From NCBI GenBank assembly GCA_965227745.1, contig OZ245769.1, forward strand, positions 62,001 through 126,000: a stretch of DNA of 64,000 bases, read 5' to 3'. The position numbers and the translations under genes were made by a program. Below the pieces are notes generated by a model, which ran no database searches, was not told the origin of the DNA, and saw only the letters and a list, made by a program, of their open reading frames with translations. The DNA is from GAS368 sp965227745 (lineage in GTDB: Bacteria > Verrucomicrobiota > Verrucomicrobiia > Opitutales > Opitutaceae). Below, piece after piece: positions 34,364-43,699 of the stretch (its first letter is position 1; every line of letters starts with the position of its first letter).

Positions 34364-35578
34364 TCACCGCGACGTCTTTTTCTCCTCGGCGGCGATCCAC
34401 ACCGTGGAGATGTACCGCACGAGGTCGGAGCGATGCGCGAGGCGATAGGTCGCGTAGTCCTCCGCGAGGCCGTTGTCGGGTCGATCCAAGAGCAGGAAAG
34501 ATTCGAGCAATCCCTCTTGGTCCAAGCTTTTGATCGTGGCGATGGTCGTCGAGATCGCTTCCGAGCCCTTGGCATCCTTGGCGCTGATCGAGCCAAAGTA
34601 ATCCGCGAGAAAGCGCAGCCCGTAAACTTCCTCGGCCAGCGAGTGCCGCGGCGGAGCATCGGCGGGAAAGTATTTTTGCCGCTCGTCCTTGAGCCACGTC
34701 CCGCGCGCGGCGGCGTAGGCCAGTAGTGCGGCCGTCAATGTCGGGGTCGACTTGTCTGGTGGAGGGAGCGTGATCTTCGGGGCGCCGTTCTCCAGCGTCA
34801 CCGTGACTTGCGGCAGCGCATAGGCGGGAGTGCGTAGCGTGGCACCGCGAACGCGCTGGAGCATCTCGCGCGGGATGCGATTGTAAGGCTCCGCGACCAC
34901 GGCGTCGATGTAGCGATCGAGCGCCTCGCGCGGCCGGTTTAATTTGACCAACGCATCGGCGGCGTAGCGATACGCCGTCTCGCGATTGGGAGAGGTGGCG
35001 ATGGCCTTGTCGAACCACTCGATGGCCGCCGCGTATTTTTTCTGCGTGAAGTAAACGTCGCCGGTAAACAGCGCGGCTGAGTAGGAGTGCGGGTCGAGGG
35101 CGTAGGCCTTCTGGTAGAACGCGAGCGCCTCTTCCATTTTCCCGCTGCTAAAGGCCTGCTCGCCCTGCTTGATCAACTCGGCCGCCTCGGGTTTGGCGGA
35201 AAAGGCCTTGGGGTCGCGCAGGTCGGTGCCGTTGGCATCGGTCGCCTGCAGCACGAGATCGAGCACAGCGTTGTCGTAGCCGAGAGTCTTCGCCTTGGTG
35301 GCGAGGGCGTAGGCCTCCTTGCGCAGCGCGGTCGCGCGCGTGGCATCGCTTTCGGCGGTGGCCTGCAGCATCAGCGTGTAGCCGTACTCGTAGTGCGCGC
35401 GGCCATCGTCGGGATGCTTCGCCACCCAGTTGGTCAAGGCCTGCCGGGCCTCCTCGTACCGCATCTCGCCGCGCAACCAGAGTGCCCCCTGCAATTCCAA
35501 CGGCGGCTCTTCGGCCCGCAGAAAAGGAATCGCCGCCAGTGTGAGCAGCGAGAACACAGTGGCGGCGACGATTTTCAT
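34364..35578 (-). CDS. Exported TPR protein
   Basis: The 404-residue protein has a signal peptide (MKIVAATVFSLLTLAAIPFL...RAEE) and tetratricopeptide units at ~30-75 (YEEARQALTNWVAKHPDDGR) and ~130-230 (GKMEEALAFYQKAYALDPHS, KKYAAAIEWFDKAIATSPNR, NRPREALDRYIDAVVAEPYN). The C-terminal 150 residues are a helical domain of unknown type. It probably acts as a periplasmic scaffold. It lies 9 bp downstream of the aminotransferase gene on the same strand, so the two are likely co-transcribed. Confidence 0.8.
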   Translation of the reverse strand: MKIVAATVFSLLTLAAIPFLRAEEPPLELQGALWLRGEMRYEEARQALTNWVAKHPDDGRAHYEYGYTLMLQATAESDATRATALRKEAYALATKAKTLGYDNAVLDLVLQATDANGTDLRDPKAFSAKPEAAELIKQGEQAFSSGKMEEALAFYQKAYALDPHSYSAALFTGDVYFTQKKYAAAIEWFDKAIATSPNRETAYRYAADALVKLNRPREALDRYIDAVVAEPYNRIPREMLQRVRGATLRTPAYALPQVTVTLENGAPKITLPPPDKSTPTLTAALLAYAAARGTWLKDERQKYFPADAPPRHSLAEEVYGLRFLADYFGSISAKDAKGSEAISTTIATIKSLDQEGLLESFLLLDRPDNGLAEDYATYRLAHRSDLVRYISTVWIAAEEKKTSR

Positions 35579-35587
35579 GGGAGCGGC

Positions 35588-36679
35588 TTAGGCGGCGGTG
35601 GCCTTTGGCGTTTCCGCGAGTGCGGACTCGAGCGCGGCGATGAGCGCGGCGATGGTCTCGTCGGTCTCGTCACCCATGTTCGAAATGCGGAAGGTCTTGC
35701 CCTTCAGCTTGCCGTAGCCGCCGTCGATCACGAGCTTGTGCTTCGACTTGAGCACCTTGTTCAGCACGCCGAGATCGATGTTCTGCGTGTTGGCGAAGCA
35801 GTTCAGCGTGACGGAGCCGTAGCCCTCCTTGGGGAAGAGCTTGAAGCCCTTGCTAAAGATGAAATCGCGCACCGTCTTGTTCAGGCGGGCGTGGCGGGCG
35901 TAGCGGGCCTCGAGGCCCTCGGCCTTGATGTCGTCGAGCTTGGAGCGGAGCGCGTAGAAGAGCGAGATCACCGGGGTGCTCGGCGTCATGCCGGCTTCGT
36001 GGTTCTTCTGGAACTCGACGAAGTCGAAATAGTAGCCGCGGTCGGGAATGGTCGCGGCGCGGTCGAGCGCCTTCTTCGAGACGGAGAGGAACGAGAGGCC
36101 GGGCGGGAGCGCGAAGGCCTTTTGCGAACCGCTCACGAGGACGTCGATGCCGAGTTCGTCCTTCTTGATCGGCATCGCGGTGAGCGAGCTGACGGTGTCG
36201 ACGATGGCGATGACGTCAGGGAATTCGCGGACGACCGCCATGATGGCCGGGAGGTCGCTCATGCACCCGCAGGAGGTCTCGTTGTGGATGAGGGTCAGGG
36301 CATCGTAGGCGCCGGTGGCGAGTTCCTTGCGGACGGCCTCGGGATCGACGGGCTGGCCCCATTCGAATTTGAGCGCGGTGGCCTGCTTGCCGCAGCGGAT
36401 CGCGACATCGTACCACTTGTCGGAAAAGGCGCCGTTCATGCAGTTGAGCACCTTCTTTTTGACGACGTTGCGGAGGGAGCCCTCCATCACGCCCCAGGCG
36501 CTGCTGGTGGACAGGTACACCGGGTCCTTGGTGTAGCAGAGAGCTTGGAGCTCCGGTTGAATGGAGTTGTACAGCGCGACGAAGTCCGTGCTGCGATGCC
36601 CGATCATGGGCTGCGACATGGCACGAAGCGTTTTTTCCGAGACGGCGATAGGGCCGGGGATGAAGAGTTTGTAGCTCAT
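35588..36679 (-). CDS. Class V aminotransferase (serine/alanine-glyoxylate type)
   Basis: The ATG at 36679 (MSYKLFIPGPIAVSEKTL) gives a 363-residue PLP enzyme of fold type I, class V. Marks are the N-terminal PGP motif, GHRSTDF, STSSAWGVMEGSLRN (phosphate-binding region), IHNETSCGC (~129-137), DTVSSLTAMPI and the PLP-lysine segment VSGSQKAFALPPGL (~180-193). It probably transfers an amino group from serine or alanine to glyoxylate, pyruvate or hydroxypyruvate. A SerC-like role cannot be excluded. It is divergent from lpxK and followed by the TPR protein gene. Confidence 0.88.
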   Translation of the reverse strand: MSYKLFIPGPIAVSEKTLRAMSQPMIGHRSTDFVALYNSIQPELQALCYTKDPVYLSTSSAWGVMEGSLRNVVKKKVLNCMNGAFSDKWYDVAIRCGKQATALKFEWGQPVDPEAVRKELATGAYDALTLIHNETSCGCMSDLPAIMAVVREFPDVIAIVDTVSSLTAMPIKKDELGIDVLVSGSQKAFALPPGLSFLSVSKKALDRAATIPDRGYYFDFVEFQKNHEAGMTPSTPVISLFYALRSKLDDIKAEGLEARYARHARLNKTVRDFIFSKGFKLFPKEGYGSVTLNCFANTQNIDLGVLNKVLKSKHKLVIDGGYGKLKGKTFRISNMGDETDETIAALIAALESALAETPKATAA

Positions 36680-36751
36680 GGGTGTGCGCGTAGGCACTGC
36701 GAAAACAGTTTGCGCGGGCCGGGGCGTCAACCTTCATTCACGGGACCAACG

Positions 36752-37972
36752 ATGTCCCAGCCCTGGCTGAAGAAGAAAATCACCGCCCTCGAGCTCTACA
36801 CGATCGACGTCATTCTCGGGCGGCGGGCCGACACGGGGGCGGCGGTCTACGGGGCATTCCTGCAGGGGCTGTCGTGGGTTTTTAGCGGGGTGGTGCAGTC
36901 GCGGTGGTGGCTGTACCGTAATCGCATCCTCCACGACCAACACCTCGGCTGCCTAGTCGTCGTGGTGGGAAATCTCACCGTCGGCGGCACGGGGAAGACC
37001 CCAGTGGTCGAGAAATTTGCTAAGGCACTGCGCGACCGCGGCCGCAAGGTCGCGATCCTCAGCCGCGGCTACAAGAGCAAGTCCGCCCCCCTGTGGAAGA
37101 AGTGGTGGTGGTCCCTCACCCACGCCGAGGAGCCGCCGCCGCGCATCGTGAGCGATGGTGTGAATGTCCTCCTCAACAGCGAAGAGGCCGGCGACGAGCC
37201 CTACATGCTGGCGCGCAATCTCCCCGGCGTGATCGTACTCGTCGATAAGAACCGCGTGAAGGCCGGCGCCTACGCGATCAAGAAATTCGGCTGCGATACC
37301 CTCGTGCTCGACGACGGTTTCCAATACCTCCCGCTCAAGGGCCGGCTCAACCTGCTCCTCGTCGACAAGACCAACCCCTTTGGCAATGGCCACCTGCTGC
37401 CGCGCGGCATCCTGCGCGAGCCCATCAAGCACCTGAAGCGGGCCAGCTACGTCTTCCTCACCAAGTCCAACGGCCAGCGCGATCCCGAACTCGAGGCGCT
37501 CATCAAGCAGCACAACCCCGAGGTCGACCTCATCGAGTGCGCGCATCGCCCGCAGTATCTCCAGCGCTTCGGTGTCCCCGCCGATGCACCCGGCGCGCGG
37601 GAGCCGCTCTCGTTTCTCAAGGGCAAACGCGTCCTCGCCTTCAGCGGCATCGCCACCCCCGAGAGCTTCGAGAAATTCCTCCGCGATCTCGGCGCGCTGC
37701 TCGTGGCCCGCGAGCGTTACCTCGACCACTACCGTTACGAGGAAAGCGACCTCAAGGAACTCTTCGCCATGGCCCAGCGCGAGGGTGCGGAGTACCTCAT
37801 GACGACGGAAAAAGACGCCGTGCGCATCGCCGACAACCGCGCGTGCCCACTCCCGCTTTACTACCTGCGCCTCGAGATCGACATCATCCGCGGCGCCGCC
37901 GACTTCGACGAAGCGGTGTCGAGAATCTGTTTCCCGCAGGATGGGGAGACGCGCGGGGTGCTGGCGGATTAA
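36752..37972 (+). CDS. lpxK: Tetraacyldisaccharide 4'-kinase
   Basis: The 406-residue enzyme phosphorylates the lipid A precursor DS-1-P at the inner membrane, forming lipid IVA. It has an N-terminal hydrophobic anchor region, a P-loop GNLTVGGTGKTPVV (~72-85), the strand ILSRGYKSK, LVDKNRVKAGAYAIKKFGCD, LVLDDGFQYLPLKGRLNLLL (~187-206), and NPFGNGHLLPRGILREP. The ATG at 36752 is chosen because it directly precedes the family N-terminus; the much longer upstream open frame is antisense to two genes. It is diagnostic of a Gram-negative envelope with lipid A. No other lpx gene is adjacent. Confidence 0.95.
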   Translation: MSQPWLKKKITALELYTIDVILGRRADTGAAVYGAFLQGLSWVFSGVVQSRWWLYRNRILHDQHLGCLVVVVGNLTVGGTGKTPVVEKFAKALRDRGRKVAILSRGYKSKSAPLWKKWWWSLTHAEEPPPRIVSDGVNVLLNSEEAGDEPYMLARNLPGVIVLVDKNRVKAGAYAIKKFGCDTLVLDDGFQYLPLKGRLNLLLVDKTNPFGNGHLLPRGILREPIKHLKRASYVFLTKSNGQRDPELEALIKQHNPEVDLIECAHRPQYLQRFGVPADAPGAREPLSFLKGKRVLAFSGIATPESFEKFLRDLGALLVARERYLDHYRYEESDLKELFAMAQREGAEYLMTTEKDAVRIADNRACPLPLYYLRLEIDIIRGAADFDEAVSRICFPQDGETRGVLAD

Positions 37973-38476
37973 AAACAGGCGGCAAGGCAGGAAACAGTTG
38001 ACCGCGAAGTACGCGAAGAGACGCGAAGGTGATATGCCTTTCGAGTGAATCTCTCTGTGTCTCCGTGCCTCTGTGGTGCAAAACCGGATGGTTAAAATGA
38101 GGAGTGGACCACAGAGGCACAAAGACACAGAGCCAGATCCCTATCTGGTCTTTCTCCTCTTCCCGTCCTCCCCGATCTCATTGTTTAAAATATCGTCTCT
38201 CATCGGCACCGCATCGCCCTTAGTCCGCGCCCACCTCCACACCCTTCGTTACCTTCGTTCTCTCCTGTTCAACCCGTTTGAAAAAATCGCCTCGCAATGC
38301 CCTGCGGGAAATCGCTCCGCGACTTCGCGTCTCTTCGCGCTCTTCGCGGTTCACCTCGGGCCTTCGGTGGGTTGCAAATTACCCGTTGGGCCTCGTTAGC
38401 GATTAAATATTAGTGGATAACTTAGAGGCACTTTCGCTTGCGCGCGGGGGCTCCTGGCGCGTTGATTGTACGTAAC
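37973..38476. repeat. Gene-free 500 bp packed with degenerate intergenic repeats
   Basis: No gene is seen. The stretch holds GACCGCGAAGTACGCGAAGA (~38000), CTCTGTGTCTCCGTGCCTCT (~38052) and its inverted partner ACCACAGAGGCACAAAGACA (38108), CCTTCGTTACCTTCGTTCTC (~38243) and CGACTTCGCGTCTCTTCGCG (~38320). These strings belong to low-complexity families that recur at ~42.8, 44.7, 44.9 and 62.5 kb. Confidence 0.7.
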
Positions 38477-39598
38477 ATGATTATCGATCCTCGGTTCAAC
38501 GAGCTTGCGGCGGGCCTGACCGGCTTCTCGACCGAACTCAAAAAAGGCGAACGCGTACTCATCGATGCTTTCGATGTGCCGGATGCCATGGTGATTGCCC
38601 TCGTCCGCGCCACGCGTGCCCGTGGCGCTTATCCGTATGTGCAACTCCATCGCGCGCGCGTGACGCGTGAGATGACGCTTGGCGCCGAGGAGGCGCAGTA
38701 CGCGCCGCATGCCGAGATCGAGTATGCGCGCATGCAGAAGATGGATGCCTACATCGCGCTGCGCGGGTCCGATAATATCTTCGAAGCGTGCGACGTCCCC
38801 TCCGAGCGCGTGCAACTCGTCTCGCGCCTGATGAAGCCCGTCCTCGATCACCGCGTGGGCAAGACCAAGTGGGTCGTCCTCCGCTGGCCCAGCCCGGCGA
38901 TGGCGCAGCAGGCGGCCATGAGCACCGAGGCGTTTGAAGATTTCTATTTCAAGGTCTGCACGCTCGACTACTCCCGCATGACGCCGGGCATGGACGCCCT
39001 CGCGGCGCTCATGAAGAAAACCGACCGCGTCCAGATCAAGGGCCCGGGCACTGATCTCCGGTTCTCCATCAAAGGCATCGGCGCGCAGCCCTGCGGTGGC
39101 TTGCGCAATATCCCGGACGGCGAAGTCTTCTCCTGCCCGGTGAAGGACAGCGTCGAGGGCTACATCCAGTACAACGCCCCGACGGTTTACCTCGGCGCGT
39201 CGTTCGATAATATCCGCCTCGTTTTTAAGAAGGGCAAAATCGTCGAGGCCACCTCGAGCAATACGAAGCGGCTCAACGAGATTTTGGATAGCGATCCCGG
39301 CGCGCGCTACATCGGCGAATTCGCGCTCGGGTTCAATCCCCACATCCTCGAGCCGATGCGCGACATTCTTTTCGACGAGAAGATCGCGGGCTCCTTCCAC
39401 TTTACGCCCGGCCAGGCCTACGAGGGCGTGGGCAATGGCAACAAGTCGCAAGTCCACTGGGATATGGTCTGCATCCAGCGCCCCGAGTACGGCGGCGGTG
39501 AGGTGTGGTTTGACGACAAGCTGATCCGCAAGGACGGCCTCTTCGTCCCGAAATCGCTGCACAAGCTAAACCCGGACTACCTGCTCGGGAAAAAGTGA
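38477..39598 (+). CDS. M29-family aminopeptidase
   Basis: The ATG at 38477 gives a 373-residue cytoplasmic metallopeptidase of the AmpS/PepS (M29) family, which removes N-terminal residues from peptides using two metal ions. The C-terminal metal site is visible: Glu in ARYIGEFALGFNP (~275), His in GSFHFTPGQAYEG (~306) and HWDMVC (~327-332). The N-terminal half has the family pattern KKGERVLIDAFDVPDAMVIA. It starts an operon with the deaminase gene (4-bp gap) and rluD. Confidence 0.88.
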   Translation: MIIDPRFNELAAGLTGFSTELKKGERVLIDAFDVPDAMVIALVRATRARGAYPYVQLHRARVTREMTLGAEEAQYAPHAEIEYARMQKMDAYIALRGSDNIFEACDVPSERVQLVSRLMKPVLDHRVGKTKWVVLRWPSPAMAQQAAMSTEAFEDFYFKVCTLDYSRMTPGMDALAALMKKTDRVQIKGPGTDLRFSIKGIGAQPCGGLRNIPDGEVFSCPVKDSVEGYIQYNAPTVYLGASFDNIRLVFKKGKIVEATSSNTKRLNEILDSDPGARYIGEFALGFNPHILEPMRDILFDEKIAGSFHFTPGQAYEGVGNGNKSQVHWDMVCIQRPEYGGGEVWFDDKLIRKDGLFVPKSLHKLNPDYLLGKK

Positions 39599-39602
39599 GG
39601 GC

Positions 39603-40610
39603 ATGAGCTTGGATTCTTCACTGTCGGAGTTCATTCAGGCCCTGCCGAAGACGGAGACGCACCTGCACATCGAGGGCGCGCTGCCCTACGAACTTCTCAA
39701 CCATTGGGACGCCACGCGCTGGCCGGCTAATCCGCCGTTCCGCGCGCGCAGCTACCGCTATGCGACGTTCCCGGACTTCGAGAAAATCCTCCTCGATCAC
39801 GCCCTGCCGTGGTTCACCTCGGCGGAGAAATACTACGAGGCCGCCAAGGTGATGTTTGCCAAGCACGTCGCGCAAAATGTGCGTTACGTGGAGACGAGTT
39901 TCCACCTGCCGGTGACGAAGTTCATCAACGTCCCCGGCCCGGAGATCATCGCCGCGATCCGCGCGGCCGCACCGGCGGGGCTCGAGGTGCGCGTTTTCAC
40001 CGGCATGTTGCGCAGCGACATAAACGGCGATTTGCGCCCGACGATTAATCAGCTCCACAACTGGCCCGAACTCGCGGGCATCGATCTCCACGGCTACGAA
40101 CAGATGCCAACCGTCCTCGACACAGCCGAGGTCTGGGCGCGCGTGCGGGCCGCGGGCAAGGTCACGAAGTGCCATGCGGGCGAATTCGATGGCGCCGCGC
40201 GCGTGCGCGAGGCCATACAGTCACTCGGAGTAAAGCGCGTGCAGCACGGCGTCCGCGCCGTCGAGGACCCCGCGGTGGTCAAGCTCGCCGCCGACTCCGG
40301 TGTGACCTTCGACATCTGCCCCATCAGCAACGTCGGCCTTCGCGTCGTGCCCGCGCTCCGCGAGCATCCGCTCCGCCGGCTAATGAAGGCCGGGGTGCGC
40401 TGCACCGTCAGCACCGACGACCCGCTCTGCTTCGCCAATTCCGTCCACGAGGAGTATACCTCGCTCGCGCTCGAGGCCAATTTCACCCGCGCCGAGCTCG
40501 CCCAGATCGCGCGCAATGGCTGGGAGGTGGCCGATGTGTCCGCTTCTACTCGCCAAGCGATGATTGCCGAGATAGATCGACTCTGCGCCGCCAGTGCGGC
40601 GCGCTCATGA
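39603..40610 (+). CDS. add: Adenosine/adenine deaminase family protein
   Basis: The 335-residue TIM-barrel metal-dependent deaminase has TETHLHIEGALP (His-x-His zinc ligands, ~18-29), a CHAGEFDG motif (~195-202, catalytic His/Glu), RVQHGVRAV (~215-223) and VSTDDPLCF (~275-283, metal Asp). It converts adenosine (or adenine) to inosine (or hypoxanthine) in purine salvage. Substrate choice between the two cannot be read safely. It is the middle gene of a tight operon: 4 bp after the aminopeptidase, and overlapping rluD by 4 bases (ATGA). Confidence 0.88.
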   Translation: MSLDSSLSEFIQALPKTETHLHIEGALPYELLNHWDATRWPANPPFRARSYRYATFPDFEKILLDHALPWFTSAEKYYEAAKVMFAKHVAQNVRYVETSFHLPVTKFINVPGPEIIAAIRAAAPAGLEVRVFTGMLRSDINGDLRPTINQLHNWPELAGIDLHGYEQMPTVLDTAEVWARVRAAGKVTKCHAGEFDGAARVREAIQSLGVKRVQHGVRAVEDPAVVKLAADSGVTFDICPISNVGLRVVPALREHPLRRLMKAGVRCTVSTDDPLCFANSVHEEYTSLALEANFTRAELAQIARNGWEVADVSASTRQAMIAEIDRLCAASAARS

Positions 40611-41653
40611 ATCACACCTACACGGTGCCCGAGGGGGTCCGCCAAATCCGCGCCGACAAGGCACTTGCTCTCGCATTTCCCGACTACAGCCGCACCGCCA
40701 TCCAGCGGGCGTTCGACGCTGGCTTGGTCACACTCGGCGGCGCCGCGATCAAGCGCGACCGCGGCGTGACCGGGGGCGACACGCTCGATTTTGCCCTGCC
40801 CGATGTTAAGCCGGCCGACCTCCGCGCCGTGGACATTCCGCTCGACGTCCTCTTTGAGGACAAGCACATGCTCGCGATCAATAAGGCCGCCGGCATGGTC
40901 GTCCACCCCGGTGCCGCCACTGGTGAGGACACGCTCGTCCACGCGCTCCTCTCGCACTGCGCCGGCAGCCTCAGCGGCATCGGCGGCGTCGAGCGCCCCG
41001 GCATCGTGCACCGCCTCGACCGCGAGACCTCCGGCGTGATCGTCGTCGCGAAAAACGACAAGGCCCACCGCGGCCTCGCCGAGCAATTCGCTGACCGCAC
41101 CCTGCACAAAGAGTACCTCGCGCTCGTCGCCGGTGCGCCGACGCTCCTCAGCGGCAGCATCAAAAAAGCCATTGGCCGCAACAAGCAGCACCGCCATAAG
41201 ATGGCCGCCATCGATCACGAGCGGCAGGACGACCACGGCATGCTCGGCAAGGACGCGCACACCGACTGGCAGGTCGTCGAGTCCTTTGGCAAGATCGCCA
41301 CGCTCATGCGCTGCGTGATTCACACCGGCCGCACCCATCAGATTCGCGTGCACATGAAGTCGCTCGGCCACGTCGTCCTCGGTGACGACATCTACGGCTG
41401 GAAGCCCGACAAGCGCCTGAAAATCCAGCCCGAGCGCGTCATGCTCCACGCCGAACACCTCGTGGTGGAGCACCCCATCACGCACAAGACCCTCGATCTC
41501 CGCGCCCCCCTCCCGAAGGACTTCGCCGCCCAGCTCACGCAACTGCGCAAGCTCACGAAGGCCGACAAGAAAGCAAAGGCCCTGATCGCTAAACCCGTCC
41601 GCTCCCGCAAGCGCCCCGGCCCACCGCCCGCGCATGTGAAAGAGCGCGGGTGA
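40607..41653 (+). CDS. rluD: RluA-family pseudouridine synthase (RluD-like)
   Basis: The 348-residue enzyme has an N-terminal S4 RNA-binding domain (~8-75: RADKALALAFPDYSRTAIQR...GLVTLGGAAIKRD). The catalytic domain has the RluA signature IVHRLDRETSGVIVVAKND with the catalytic Asp, and HTGRTHQIRVHMKSLGHVVL near the C-terminus. RluD modifies helix 69 of 23S rRNA. A Lys/Arg/Pro-rich tail (~320-348) is extra. The start codon overlaps the stop of the deaminase gene, implying coupling. A hairpin repeat follows. Confidence 0.9.
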   Translation: MNHTYTVPEGVRQIRADKALALAFPDYSRTAIQRAFDAGLVTLGGAAIKRDRGVTGGDTLDFALPDVKPADLRAVDIPLDVLFEDKHMLAINKAAGMVVHPGAATGEDTLVHALLSHCAGSLSGIGGVERPGIVHRLDRETSGVIVVAKNDKAHRGLAEQFADRTLHKEYLALVAGAPTLLSGSIKKAIGRNKQHRHKMAAIDHERQDDHGMLGKDAHTDWQVVESFGKIATLMRCVIHTGRTHQIRVHMKSLGHVVLGDDIYGWKPDKRLKIQPERVMLHAEHLVVEHPITHKTLDLRAPLPKDFAAQLTQLRKLTKADKKAKALIAKPVRSRKRPGPPPAHVKERG

Positions 41654-41688
41654 GGTGAATGCTCTCGCGCAGTTCAGCGAAGCCGCCT

Positions 41689-41799
41689 GAGGTGGACGGC
41701 GACCTCCGGGCGCCGTCGAAGGGCGAAGATGAAAATCTCGGCGGCAGTTCAACCTCCCGCCGACTGCCGATGACCCCTCGCTTACGCTCGCGGCTACGG
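41689..41799. repeat. Family C arm and family E copy
   Basis: Bases 41689-41715 are identical to the family C arm at 19279-19305. Bases 41771-41799 on the minus strand read GTAGCCGCGAGCGTAAGCGA, matching the repeats at 32163 and 32211. They fill the gap between the convergent rluD and Ppx/GppA genes. Confidence 0.75.
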
Positions 41800-41821
41800 A
41801 TCGATTTAGTCGGCCCCACTG

Positions 41822-42769
41822 CTACGCCAACGATTCCAGCGTCTCCGCCGCGATCCCGTAACGGAGGTTAAACAGGGAATTGCGAAACACGGTGAACCCG
41901 CCCGCCTCGGCGACAGCGATGATTGTCGCGAGCGCAGTCGGAAACACATCGGCGCGGGCGGGTGGGAGGCCGGCGACGGTCTTGCGTTGGGCGAGCGGCA
42001 TCGCGGCGAGCAAGGCGAGGAGTTCGCGCATTTCCGCGACCGACACGAGCGTATCGGTGTGATCGAGGGTGGTCCCCGCTCGCGCCGCGTGGATCGTGCG
42101 GACCGTCGTGATCGTCCCGCCGGTGCCGACTGCCACCGCACCCGCCGGAAGCGAAAATTTGAAACGCGAGGCCGCGAGCGAGGCGCGCGTGTGCTCGGCG
42201 ATGGCCGCGGCATCCGTTGGAGAAAACGGTGCCGAGGTGTCGCGCACGAATTTCTCCGTAAGCCGTACGCAGCCGAGTTGGAGGCTCACCTCGGCGACGA
42301 TCTGCCGCTCGCGAAACGCGAGGCATTCGAGGCTTCCGCCGCCGAGATCGAAGACGTAAAAATCTTCCAGTCCCGTGAGCGCAGGATCGCAGGTGAGGCC
42401 GCGGCCGATGAGATTGGCCTCCTCGTCGCCGGTGAGGATGCGGATCGTGTGGCCCGTCGCGGCGCGCACGCGCTCGCGAAATTCGCCGCCGTTCAGGGCG
42501 TCGCGCACCGCGCTCGTCGCGACCAGGACTGTGCGAGCCGGGGAGTAGGTGGCGGCATCGGAGAGCAGCGACTGAATCGCCTCCTGCCCGCGAACCATGC
42601 CCTCCTCACTCAGGCGCGGGGCGGCGTGGCTGATGCCGGCACTGATGCGCGCATCGATGGTGCGGGTCTTGAGCCCGACGACGCGGCCCCCGGTGTCGCG
42701 GGTGGCGACGAGGATTTTGATCGAGTTGCTCCCGATATCGATGATAGCGACTGAAGGATTTTTAACCAC
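41822..42769 (-). CDS. Ppx/GppA-family phosphatase
   Basis: The 315-residue protein is a short, two-domain Ppx/GppA phosphatase of the actin-like ATPase fold. It has phosphate loop AIIDIGSNSIKILVA (~8-22), SAVRDALN (~86-93), GDEEANLIGRGL, FDLGGGSLECLAF (~139-151) and VGTGGTITTVR (~217-227). It should hydrolyse polyphosphate or pppGpp. At 315 residues it lacks the C-terminal HD-like domain of the long forms. The GTG start at 42769 lies inside a dispersed repeat string. It is 69 bp downstream of rsmI on the same strand. Confidence 0.88.
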   Translation of the reverse strand: MVKNPSVAIIDIGSNSIKILVATRDTGGRVVGLKTRTIDARISAGISHAAPRLSEEGMVRGQEAIQSLLSDAATYSPARTVLVATSAVRDALNGGEFRERVRAATGHTIRILTGDEEANLIGRGLTCDPALTGLEDFYVFDLGGGSLECLAFRERQIVAEVSLQLGCVRLTEKFVRDTSAPFSPTDAAAIAEHTRASLAASRFKFSLPAGAVAVGTGGTITTVRTIHAARAGTTLDHTDTLVSVAEMRELLALLAAMPLAQRKTVAGLPPARADVFPTALATIIAVAEAGGFTVFRNSLFNLRYGIAAETLESLA

Positions 42770-42817
42770 GGGTGAATTCCTGATTTCGTGTAGTTCGTGT
42801 GTTTCGTGGTTCCAACT
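42765..42817. repeat. Degenerate 'acgaaacacacgaa' repeat
   Basis: On the minus strand GGAACCACGAAACACACGAA continues CTACACGAAATC and runs up to the Ppx/GppA start codon. It belongs to the same low-complexity intergenic family as the strings at ~38.1 and ~62.5 kb. Confidence 0.6.
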
Positions 42818-42838
42818 TCGGTGGCTAGTTCCGCTGTC

Positions 42839-43567
42839 TCACAGCACGAAATCCGCCGGGGCGATTAGCACAACAAATTCGCCCTTGAGACTGCCCTTGA
42901 GCAGGCGGTCGCGCACTTCGCCGGCTTTGCCCACGAGCCAGGTCTCATGCAGCTTGGTCACCTCGCGGGCGATGCAGATGACACGGTCGGGGCCGAGTTT
43001 TTCCACGATCTCCTCGGCAAACTTGTCAATGCGGTGGCAGCTCTCATAAACCGCGAGAGTGTATTCGAAATCCCGATACTTTTCGAGGAAGGCCGTGCGC
43101 GCCGAGGTCTTGGCGATGAGGAAGCCGGCGAACAGGAATCCATTGGTCGGCAGGCCGCTCGCGCTCAGCACCGCGGCGATGGCGCAGGCGCCGGGCACGG
43201 GAATCACGGGCAACCCGCGGCGACGGCACGCGCGCACGAGGCGGAAGCCGGGATCGCTGATCGCGGGCGTGCCCGCATCGCTCACGAGCGCGACGGATTT
43301 TCCTGCCGCGATCTGCGTGGCGAGGTGTTCGGCGGCGTCGGTTTCGTTGTGATCGTGGTAGGCCACGAGGTCGCGGCGCAGACCCAGGCGCGTGAGCAGG
43401 CCACCGGTGGTGCGGGTGTCCTCACAGGCGACGAGATCGACCGCGCCTAGGATGGCCCTCGCGCGGTCGGTGAGGTCCGCGAGATTGCCGATGGGCGTGG
43501 CAACGACGTAGAGCGTGCCGGGCTGCGGCGTGAGCGAGGCGTTGGTGGCGGGGGCGGTGTCGGACAT
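42839..43567 (-). CDS. rsmI: 16S rRNA (cytidine-1402 2'-O) methyltransferase
   Basis: The 242-residue tetrapyrrole-methylase-fold enzyme has LYVVATPIGNLADLTDRA (~19-36), LVACEDTRTTGGLL, ALVSDAGTPAISDPGF (~93-108) and PGACAIAAVLSASGLPT, the standard RsmI motifs. It 2'-O-methylates C1402 at the ribosomal P site using SAM. The N-terminal 18 residues are a Ser/Thr/Ala-rich extension. It is followed by the Ppx/GppA gene. Confidence 0.95.
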   Translation of the reverse strand: MSDTAPATNASLTPQPGTLYVVATPIGNLADLTDRARAILGAVDLVACEDTRTTGGLLTRLGLRRDLVAYHDHNETDAAEHLATQIAAGKSVALVSDAGTPAISDPGFRLVRACRRRGLPVIPVPGACAIAAVLSASGLPTNGFLFAGFLIAKTSARTAFLEKYRDFEYTLAVYESCHRIDKFAEEIVEKLGPDRVICIAREVTKLHETWLVGKAGEVRDRLLKGSLKGEFVVLIAPADFVL

Positions 43568-43625
43568 GGCGCGGCGCGCGAGCGCCTGAAGGGAAAACTA
43601 TGCGCGCGACTCCTGCACCGTCCCA

Positions 43626-43655
43626 ATAAAAAAATCCGGCGTGAAGCCGGATTTT
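43626..43655 (-). terminator. Rho-independent terminator of the lipoprotein operon
   Basis: On the minus strand AAAATCCGGC and GCCGGATTTT form a 10-bp stem with loop TTCAC, followed by further T residues. It lies 45 bp after the small lipoprotein stop and isolates that operon from rsmI. Confidence 0.92.
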
Positions 43656-43699
43656 GCAGCGGACAGAGAGGGTGCGTCGCCGTGACGCGGAAGCGCGAC

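Noticed and set aside
35087..36751. A very long plus-strand open frame running into lpxK
   Set aside because: It is antisense to the TPR protein and the aminotransferase, has low-complexity Arg/Gly/Val composition and no domain. Only the part from 36752 (lpxK) is coding.
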